Shown in pieces: positions 6,777 to 12,964 of a DNA stretch of 16,830 nt; the stretch's first letter is position 1; each line of letters starts with the position of its first letter. The position numbers and the translations under genes are program-made. Below the pieces are notes generated by a model. The model made no database searches and had not been told where the DNA came from. It was given only the letters and a program-made list of their open reading frames with translations. Source of the DNA: Actinobacteria bacterium UBA2279 (GTDB taxonomy: Bacteria; Actinomycetota; Coriobacteriia; Anaerosomatales; Anaerosomataceae); NCBI GenBank assembly GCA_002347365.1, contig DDWT01000012.1, positions 198,221 to 215,050 of the forward strand. The letters are read 5' to 3'.

Positions 6777-8129
6777 ATGGCGGAGCGTCACGACGCACAT
6801 AAGTACCTACTTGAGTCATGGCTTGAGTTCCACGACGCCATCAAAGAGCACCCGGAGATCCGCCGACTCCTGTTCGACCCCGTCACCGGGCTGCCGACGA
6901 CCCCGCTCCTGTTCCCGCGTATCGAGTCATTGCTCGAGGAGCGTGGCGAGATATCTTTGCTGTGCCTCAATGTGGTGAAGTACTCCAAAGTCGAAGAGAT
7001 CTACGGGTGGCAGGTCTTCGACGAGGTGATGCGGGAGGCGGCCGCAGCGCTGGAGCAGATCACGGGTAGTGAGCTGCGCGACAGCGATATCGTGGCCGAG
7101 CTCATGATCTCGGGCAATGCCTTCGTAGTGCTGCTCTCGCCGCCGCGTACGAGTGAGCGCATGATGCATGAGAACCTGACACGGCTTGCTCGCCGTGTGG
7201 AAGCCCGGGTCTGCGAGGCGCTGCGAACGACGCTCGAACCGGCGGTGTTCCTCAAGTTCGGCTGCTACGTTGGTGCGGCCACCGTTCGGCATGACGCGAC
7301 TATGCGGCTTGAGCGTATCGTCCATGAGGCGCTCGATCAGGCGCTCGATCAAGCCGATTCCCATGAGGCCGTGGATGCCGAGGAGCGGCGCGCCCGGCTT
7401 CGCGACATCATCGAGGACGAGGACGTCCGAACGTTGGTCCACCCGGTGATGCACCTTCCCGATCGTACGGTCATCGGCTATGAAGCACTCACACGAGGTC
7501 CCGCGGGTGGCGAGTTCGAGCGACCCGACAAGCTGTTCAAGGTCGCCTATGACGCCGATCTTGTCCTGAAGCTGGAGCGGCTGTGCCGTCGCAAGGCACT
7601 CGAGGTCGCACGTGACCTGCCGGAGGGACGACTGATGTTCATCAACATCGAGCCCGAGGCGGTCGCCGATCCCGAACTGCGTGATGTCATGTTCTCCTCG
7701 CTGCTCAAAGAGTCGAACCTGTTGCCCGAGAACGTCGTGCTCGAGATCACCGAGCGCACCGCCATCACCGACTTCGCCGCGTTCCGCTCCACCCTTGAGT
7801 ACCTGCGAATGCTCGGGTTCGCGGTCGCCGTCGATGACGCCGGCGCCGGTTACGGCTCGCTGCAGTGCCTCGCCGAGGTGAAACCGGAGTGGCTCAAGAT
7901 CGATCTGTCGCTGACGCGCGACGTGGAGACCGATGAAGTGCGCCAGCAGCTCATCACGAGCCTGGTGACATTCGCCGATCGCATGGGCGTCAAGCTCATC
8001 GCCGAGGGGATCGAGACCGCTGCTCAGCTCTCGATGCTCGAATCGCTCGGCGTCGTCTACGGTCAGGGCTTCTACTTCACCGTGCCGGTGTTGCCGTTCC
8101 CTGCCGACGAGGACGTGCGCGGGGACTAG
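6777..8129 (+). CDS. Degenerate GGDEF - EAL domain protein (probable c-di-GMP phosphodiesterase)
   Basis: This 450-residue cytosolic protein probably degrades the second messenger cyclic di-GMP. Residues 35-190 form a GGDEF-type domain starting with DPVTGLPT, but the active-site loop reads SGNAF (residues 112-116) in place of GGDEF, so diguanylate cyclase activity is unlikely. Residues 205-440 form an EAL domain with its catalytic set intact: EAL (Glu236), an asparagine in FINIEPEA, EITER, DDAGAGYGSL, KIDLSL and AEGIET. The degenerate GGDEF domain may bind GTP and regulate the EAL domain, as known for similar proteins. No sensor or membrane segment precedes it. The ATG has a GGAG site at good spacing. 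An internal 12-base tandem repeat (7329-7352) encodes ALDQ twice. It follows the TPR/hydrolase-like genes by 37 bases and may share their transcript. Confidence 0.92.
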   Translation: MAERHDAHKYLLESWLEFHDAIKEHPEIRRLLFDPVTGLPTTPLLFPRIESLLEERGEISLLCLNVVKYSKVEEIYGWQVFDEVMREAAAALEQITGSELRDSDIVAELMISGNAFVVLLSPPRTSERMMHENLTRLARRVEARVCEALRTTLEPAVFLKFGCYVGAATVRHDATMRLERIVHEALDQALDQADSHEAVDAEERRARLRDIIEDEDVRTLVHPVMHLPDRTVIGYEALTRGPAGGEFERPDKLFKVAYDADLVLKLERLCRRKALEVARDLPEGRLMFINIEPEAVADPELRDVMFSSLLKESNLLPENVVLEITERTAITDFAAFRSTLEYLRMLGFAVAVDDAGAGYGSLQCLAEVKPEWLKIDLSLTRDVETDEVRQQLITSLVTFADRMGVKLIAEGIETAAQLSMLESLGVVYGQGFYFTVPVLPFPADEDVRGD

Positions 8130-8149
8130 CGCACGGCCATCCTGGTAGT

Positions 8150-8198
8150 GGCATAATCAATCCTGTACCGTAACATCAGGTACCATTATTGTTCTGCC
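8150..8198. promoter_or_regulatory. Interrupted dyad-symmetric, AT-richer leader upstream of selD
   Basis: The 95-base gap before selD is less GC-rich than its surroundings. It holds an interrupted palindrome centred on 8174: GGCA (8150-8153) mirrors TGCC (8195-8198), AA (8155-8156) mirrors TT (8192-8193), and GTACC (8165-8169) mirrors GGTAC (8179-8183). A -10-like CATAAT (8152-8157) and TANNNT words lie inside it. It could be an operator or a transcribed stem. No known selenium-responsive regulator site is recognised. Confidence 0.35.
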
Positions 8199-8224
8199 AT
8201 GCGTTCTGAGCACCGGGAGGTCAG

Positions 8225-8242
8225 ATGGGCGAGATGGGCGAG
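8225..8242 (+). repeat. 9-base tandem duplication at the selD start
   Basis: ATGGGCGAG occurs twice in a row and supplies two candidate start codons (8225 and 8234), encoding MGEMGE. The first is four bases from GGGAGG and the second thirteen, so the first is favoured. Confidence 0.8.
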
Positions 8243-9262
8243 ATCAGGCTCACACAGCTCTCCACCAAGGCAGGTTGAGCTGCCAAGTGGGGTCCGGGTG
8301 ACCTGGCAGCCATACTCGAACATCTTTCGCCGGGCGACTCCGACGACTTGATGGCGGGCTTCGAGACCGCTGACGACGCCGCTGTCTATCGTTTCGGAGA
8401 CCAGGCGATCTTGCTGACCGTCGACTTCTTCACGCCGATGGTGGACGACCCGTATGACTTCGGTCGCATCACCGCGGCGAACTCGCTTTCCGATATCTAC
8501 GCGATGGGCGGGCGAGTGCTCACCGCGATGAACCTGCTCGCGATGCCATGTTCGCTTCCCGCGGAGGTGACCGCGAAGGTCTTGCAAGGCGGCGCCGACA
8601 AAGTCCGCGAAGCGGGCGGCGTCATCGTCGGAGGGCACACCATCGATGACAAGGAGCCCAAATACGGGCTTTCTGTGATGGGCGTCTGCGACCCCGATAG
8701 AGTCGTGCGCAACGTGGGCGCGCGCGACGGAGACCTGCTCGTCATGACCAAACGCATCGGCGCGGGCATTCTCAACACCGCGCTCAAGCAGGGGCTGGAG
8801 ACCGAGGAGTCGCTTGCGACCGTCATCGAGTCCATGGCGCACCTCAACAAGGCCGCCAGCGAGGCGATGGTCGAGATCGGTGTGAACGCCGGCACCGATA
8901 TCACCGGGTTCGGGCTTCTCGGCCATACACGCGAGATGGCACTTGGCAGTGGCCTGTCTGCCGAGATAGACCTTGCTGCTGTGGCGGTGTGGCCCGGTGT
9001 GCTTGAGTACGCGGCGCAGATGGTGCGTCCCGGGCGCACCACGGACGTCATCCGGTTCCTCGAGGAGTTCGTCGAGTGGGGACCTGCCGGCGCCGCATGG
9101 AAAGGCGTGCTCGCTGATCCGCAGACGAGTGGCGGACTGCTCATGTCCGTTGCGCCTGCCAGAGCCAAGGATCTGGTGGCTGCGCTCGGGGAGCGGGGCG
9201 AGGAAGGCTGCATCGTGGGGAGAATGGTCGCCGGGGAACCCGGTCGGCTTGTCGTGCGATAA
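8225..9262 (+). CDS. selD: Selenide, water dikinase (selenophosphate synthetase), selenocysteine-containing
   Basis: SelD makes selenophosphate from selenide and ATP, the selenium donor for Sec-tRNA. Read from ATG 8225, the frame meets TGA at 8276-8278 (codon 18) and then continues open to a TAA at 9260-9262. The residues around the TGA are KAG-U-AAK, matching the family active-site motif in which Cys or Sec precedes a conserved Lys. The TGA is therefore read as Sec. The 345-residue product has the usual SelD length. Further family marks are TVDFFTPMVDDPYDFGRI, ANSLSDIYAMGG, GGHTIDDKEPKYG, ITGFGLLGH and DPQTSGGLL. GGGAGG (8215-8220) precedes the ATG by four bases; an in-frame ATG at 8234 is the alternative. 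A truncated start at 8348 would lose the active site. It is followed after 12 bases by the yedF-like gene. Confidence 0.95.
8279..8310 (+). promoter_or_regulatory. Bacterial SECIS element in selD
   Basis: A hairpin begins at the base after the UGA codon. The lower stem is GCTGCCA (8279-8285) with TGGCAGC (8304-8310), seven perfect pairs. A five-base 5' bulge AGTGG (8286-8290) follows. The upper stem is GGTC (8291-8294) with GACC (8300-8303), and the apical loop CGGGT (8295-8299) contains GGU. A short stem, a 5' bulge containing U and a G/U-bearing loop close behind UGA are what SelB recognises in bacterial selenoprotein mRNAs. The loop starts 17 bases after the UGA, within the usual distance. 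Confidence 0.85.
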
Positions 9263-9274
9263 GGGGAGACGCAG

Positions 9275-9610
9275 ATGAAGGTCGTTTTCGTGAACTCCGA
9301 CAGGATCGGCGACGGTGACGAGGCGCTCGGCACAAAGCTGATGCAATCGTTTCTGTACTCACTGGCCCGGACGGAGACCAAGCCCGGTGCCGTGCTGTTC
9401 ATGAATAGCGGCGTGAGGCTGACCTGCGAGGGTTCCGGGACCCTGGCCGACATCAGGCTGCTGGCCTCGGACGGCGTCTCCATCAAGTCGTGTGGTACGT
9501 GCCTGGACTACTACCGTCTGACCGACACGCTGGCTGTTGGTGAGGTGGGAACCATGAGCGGGACCGCCGAGACATTCATGGCTGCCGACGACGTCATCAG
9601 CATCGGATGA
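9275..9610 (+). CDS. YedF-like selenium metabolism protein, DsrE-like domain only
   Basis: This 111-residue cytosolic protein matches the C-terminal, DsrE/DsrF-like half of the selenium metabolism protein YedF. Marks are MKVVFVNSDRIGDGDEALGTKLMQSFL at the start, LFMNSGVRLTCEGS in the middle and the signature SCGTCLDYYRL near residues 72-82, which carries two cysteines. Full YedF proteins have an extra N-terminal TusA-like sulfurtransferase domain of about 75 residues. Nothing of that kind is encoded between selD and this ATG, so the protein is a single-domain form. AGGGGAG lies nine bases before the ATG, and the selD stop is 12 bases upstream. The placement between selD and selA supports a role in handling or delivering reduced selenium, but the exact reaction is not established. 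Confidence 0.87.
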   Translation: MKVVFVNSDRIGDGDEALGTKLMQSFLYSLARTETKPGAVLFMNSGVRLTCEGSGTLADIRLLASDGVSIKSCGTCLDYYRLTDTLAVGEVGTMSGTAETFMAADDVISIG

Positions 9611-9641
9611 CACACCTGCGGTGCCGCTTGACCCGCGCTGG

Positions 9642-9655
9642 GCTAGAATAGCCGC
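9642..9655 (+). promoter_or_regulatory. Candidate promoter giving a leaderless selA mRNA
   Basis: TAGAAT (9644-9649) ends six bases before the selA ATG (9656), so transcription would begin at or next to the start codon. No Shine-Dalgarno sequence precedes the ATG, which fits leaderless translation, common in Actinomycetota. The 13-base context GCTAGAATNGCCG matches the element upstream of the ftsB/divIC-like gene. A TTGACC at 9628 is only ten bases upstream and too close to be its -35. Confidence 0.45.
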
Positions 9656-11053
9656 ATGGATACTCAAGAGCTTCTGCGCACATTGCCCAAAGTCGACCGT
9701 CTTCTGGAGCGCGAGGACATCGCCGCGCTGGCTACAGTGCACCCACGGCCACTGCTGATGGATGCCCTGCGCGACGCCATCGAGGAGACGCGCGACGGGA
9801 TCCGGCACGGGTATGTCGACAGCGTCTCGGAAGACGACGTCGTCATGCGTGCTACCGCGCTGCTCGCTCGCTCATCGAAGCGGTCACTGCATCGCGTCAT
9901 CAACGCCACCGGCATCGTCGTCCACACGAACCTGGGTCGCTCACCGCTTGCCGAGTCTGCCGTGGAGGCAGTGGCCGAGGTAGCGCGCGGCTACTCCACG
10001 CTCGAGTACGACGTGGACAGCGGCGAGCGGGGTTCGCGTCACGTGCACGTCGAGGAGCTGCTCAAGCGCCTGACCGGCGCTGAAGCCGCCATGGCGGTCA
10101 ACAACAACGCCGCCGCGGTGCTTCTCGGCATAGCGGGTTTGGCGCGCGGCAAAGAAGCGATCGTGTCGCGAGGCCAGCTCGTCGAGATCGGCGGTAGCTT
10201 CCGCATACCCGACATCATGCGTGAGAGCGGCGCGAAGATGGTCGAGGTCGGCACCACCAACAAGACGCACCTGCGCGACTACGAGAGCGCGCTCACGCCG
10301 GAGACCGGACTGCTCCTCAAGGTCCACTCGTCGAACTACCGGGTGGTCGGCTTCACCGAGGAGGTAGCCCTTTCCGAGCTCGTGCACCTTGGCGCGCAGA
10401 ATGGCGTGCCGGTCTTCGAGGACCAGGGCTCCGGCGTGCTGATCGACCTCGCGCGCTTCGGGCTGCCGGGTGAGCCCACGTTGGCCGCCGCAGTGGCCGC
10501 GGGCGCCGATGTCGTCTCGGCGTCAGGCGACAAGCTGCTGGGAGGGCCGCAGGCGGGCATCCTGGTGGGCAAGTGGCACACCATCGAGAAGCTGAAGAAG
10601 CACCCGCTTGCGCGCGCGGTGCGCCTGGACAAGATGACGCTCGCGGCGCTCGAAGTGACGCTGCGCCTCTACCTCGACGAGATGAAGCTGCTGACCGAGC
10701 TGCCCACACTGCGCATGCTCACCGTTCCGGGCGCCGAACTCGAGTCGCGCGCCACTGCGTTCGCCGCTGCGATCACGGCGGCGTGTGGCGAGGCGTACGA
10801 CGTGCGCACGGCGCCCGATGTGTCGCGTGCCGGCGGCGGCGCGCTGCCGATGGTCGACATCCCCACCACTGTCGTCTCGGTCGAGCGGCGCGAAGGCAGC
10901 GTTGTCGAGATCGAACAGCGACTGCGTCTGGGTGAGCCCACCATCGTGGCGCGCATCAAAGACGGTCGCCTGCTCTTCGACCCGCGTACGCTTACCCTGG
11001 CCGAGGAGATCGAGATCGCCGACGCTCTCGCCCGGGCCGCGCGGGAGGGGTAG
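9656..11053 (+). CDS. selA: L-seryl-tRNA(Sec) selenium transferase
   Basis: SelA is the PLP-dependent enzyme that converts Ser-tRNA(Sec) to Sec-tRNA(Sec) with selenophosphate. The 465-residue product has the family length. The N-terminal helical domain starts with LLRTLPKVDRLL, a hallmark of SelA. It is followed by VINATGIVVHTNLGRSPL, the EYDVDSGERGSRHVHVEELL region and NNNAAAVLL. The PLP-binding lysine lies in SGDKLLGGPQAG (Lys293). The C-terminal domain carries RIKDGRLLFDPRTL. The bacterial enzyme is a large cytosolic ring-shaped complex. The gene sits 45 bases after the yedF-like gene and is followed three bases after its stop by selB. A TAGAAT box immediately before the ATG, with no ribosome site, suggests it can be made from its own leaderless transcript as well as from the selD transcript. 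Confidence 0.97.
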   Translation: MDTQELLRTLPKVDRLLEREDIAALATVHPRPLLMDALRDAIEETRDGIRHGYVDSVSEDDVVMRATALLARSSKRSLHRVINATGIVVHTNLGRSPLAESAVEAVAEVARGYSTLEYDVDSGERGSRHVHVEELLKRLTGAEAAMAVNNNAAAVLLGIAGLARGKEAIVSRGQLVEIGGSFRIPDIMRESGAKMVEVGTTNKTHLRDYESALTPETGLLLKVHSSNYRVVGFTEEVALSELVHLGAQNGVPVFEDQGSGVLIDLARFGLPGEPTLAAAVAAGADVVSASGDKLLGGPQAGILVGKWHTIEKLKKHPLARAVRLDKMTLAALEVTLRLYLDEMKLLTELPTLRMLTVPGAELESRATAFAAAITAACGEAYDVRTAPDVSRAGGGALPMVDIPTTVVSVERREGSVVEIEQRLRLGEPTIVARIKDGRLLFDPRTLTLAEEIEIADALARAAREG

Positions 11054-11056
11054 CGC

Positions 11057-12964
11057 ATGGGCGACTCGCTCGTGCTCGGCACCGCCGGGCACATCGACCA
11101 TGGGAAGTCGTCGCTCGTCAAAGCGCTCACCGGCACCGATCCGGATCGACTCCCGGAAGAGAAGGAGCGCGGCGTCACCATCGAGCTGGGCTTTGCCCGT
11201 CTCGAACTCCCCAGCGGGCGCAGCATGGGAGTCGTCGACGTCCCGGGCCACGAACGCTTCGTGCGGCAGATGGTCGCCGGTGCCACCGGTATCGATGTGG
11301 TCATGCTCGTCGTCGCCGCGGATGACGGCGTGATGCCCCAGACTCGCGAACACCTCGCCATCATCGATCTGCTCGGCATCCCGAAGGGTGTCGTCGCGCT
11401 GACGAAGAGCGATCTTGTGGACGATGACTGGCTTGGGCTGGTGAAAGACGACGTGAACACGTTGCTAGCCGGGACGTCGATAGACGGCGCACCGATCGTC
11501 GCGGTGTCGTCGAAGACGGGCGCCGGAGTCGATGAGCTGCGCACCACGATCGACGAGGTGGCGGATGCGGCCGAGGCGCGTCACGCGGACATGCTGATGC
11601 GGTTGCCGGTGGACCGCGTGTTCACGATCGCGGGAGCGGGGACCGTCGTCACAGGAACGCTGTGGTCGGGTACCGCTGCGCCCGGCGACCCCATCGAGCT
11701 TTACCCCTCGGGCAAGACCGGTCGTGTCCGCAGCGTGCAGGTGCACTCCGCAGCCGTCGACAAGGCGGTCGCGGGCAACCGTGTGGCGCTCAACCTCGTG
11801 GGCCTCGAGAAGGACGATATCGCTCGCGGTGATATCGTGGCGGCACCCGATACTCTCACGGTCACCGACCGGTTCGATGCGCTGTTCACCTACCTGTCAG
11901 GCAACGAGCTGCCCTTTGAGAGCGGCACCCGGGTGCACGTCCATCACGGGACGCGTGAGGTGCTCGGCCGCGTGTTGCTCATGGAGGTCGAACGCCTTGC
12001 GCCGAGCGAGTCGGGTTTCGCGCAGGTGCGCCTCGAAGAACCACTGTCACCGCGATACGGCGACCGGTTCATCGTGCGCTCCTATTCGCCGGTGTTCACG
12101 ATCGGCGGCGGCGCGATACTCGACGCGATGCCCCCGCGCCGCTCGACACTACGCCCGCACGAGAGGGAGCTGCTCGAAGCGCTGCTCGCGCACGATCTCA
12201 GTGCGGCGGCGGTGGGCCTGCTCGAGTCGCGGGGCATCCCGATGACCTCCGCGCAGGTCGCAAGCACGCTCGGCGTGCCGCGCTCCCAGGTCGCCGACCA
12301 GCTCAACCAGGCGAGACTCGAGCGGGTCAAAGTCGCCGGCGAGATCTACTTCGTGTCTGCGGAGGCGTTCGAGCACGTCCTCACCATGATCGAGCGCGAG
12401 TTGCTCGCGTTCCATGACACCCATCCCACAGCGACCGGTATCGCGTCGCTCGCGCTGCGCGACCGCATCGATCGGCGTCTTGCACCCAAGGTGTTCGATG
12501 CGCTGCTGGCGGTAGCGGTCGAGCGGGGCACTGCCTCGACCGACGGCGGGCAGGTGCGTCATCCCAAGGCGGCAGTCGCCGCTATGGCCGAGGAAGACAA
12601 GGCGTTCGAGGCACTCGGCCCGCTGCTCGAGTCGCAGGGGCTTGCGCCGCAGACCGTGCCCGAGCTTGCCGCCGCCGCGGGCGTTGACGTGGGTGTCGCA
12701 CGCAAGGCGCTCGGCAAGTTGGTTGCTTCCGGTGCTCTGGTGCGGCTCGGTGGTGATCTGCACTTCTCGGCCAAAGCGGTTGCCGACGCGCGCGAGAAGA
12801 TCGTCGCCTACCTGCGCGAGCACGGGGACATAGCGCCCAAGGATGCGCGTGACATCACGGGCTCGAGCCGGAAATACATCGTCCCGCTTCTGGAGTACTT
12901 CGACTCGCAGGGGGTCACGAAGCGCGAAGGCGATTCTCGCAAGCTCGGGAAGGCGAGTTCCTAG
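11057..12964 (+). CDS. selB: Selenocysteine-specific translation elongation factor
   Basis: SelB is a GTPase that brings Sec-tRNA(Sec) to UGA codons marked by a SECIS hairpin. The 635-residue product starts with an EF-Tu-like G domain: GHIDHGKS (residues 11-18), ERGVTIELGF, DVPGHERF, TKSD and SSKTGAG, covering all five G motifs. Beta-barrel domains follow to about residue 340, with VFTIAGAGTVVTGTLWSG and RFIVRSYSPVFTIGGG. The C-terminal 290 residues contain repeated winged-helix segments, for example LGVPRSQVADQLNQ and GSSRKYIVPLLEY, which bind SECIS RNA in known SelB proteins. A GGGAGGGG ribosome site lies within the end of selA. The stop TAG shares the tetramer CTAG with the stop of the convergent kinase gene, leaving no space for a terminator between them. 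Confidence 0.97.
   Translation: MGDSLVLGTAGHIDHGKSSLVKALTGTDPDRLPEEKERGVTIELGFARLELPSGRSMGVVDVPGHERFVRQMVAGATGIDVVMLVVAADDGVMPQTREHLAIIDLLGIPKGVVALTKSDLVDDDWLGLVKDDVNTLLAGTSIDGAPIVAVSSKTGAGVDELRTTIDEVADAAEARHADMLMRLPVDRVFTIAGAGTVVTGTLWSGTAAPGDPIELYPSGKTGRVRSVQVHSAAVDKAVAGNRVALNLVGLEKDDIARGDIVAAPDTLTVTDRFDALFTYLSGNELPFESGTRVHVHHGTREVLGRVLLMEVERLAPSESGFAQVRLEEPLSPRYGDRFIVRSYSPVFTIGGGAILDAMPPRRSTLRPHERELLEALLAHDLSAAAVGLLESRGIPMTSAQVASTLGVPRSQVADQLNQARLERVKVAGEIYFVSAEAFEHVLTMIERELLAFHDTHPTATGIASLALRDRIDRRLAPKVFDALLAVAVERGTASTDGGQVRHPKAAVAAMAEEDKAFEALGPLLESQGLAPQTVPELAAAAGVDVGVARKALGKLVASGALVRLGGDLHFSAKAVADAREKIVAYLREHGDIAPKDARDITGSSRKYIVPLLEYFDSQGVTKREGDSRKLGKASS

Noticed and set aside
8225..8347. 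selD as a pseudogene or frameshifted gene because of the early TGA
   Set aside because: The frame is kept on both sides, the TGA falls exactly at the family's Cys/Sec position, a hairpin follows at once, and selA and selB are adjacent.
8186..9346. Minus-strand open frame of 386 codons opposite selD
   Set aside because: No recognisable domain; selD on the plus strand explains the region fully.
9628..9649. TTGACC plus TAGAAT as a sigma70 promoter
   Set aside because: The spacer is only ten bases, too short for a normal -35/-10 pair; the TAGAAT alone was kept as a candidate.
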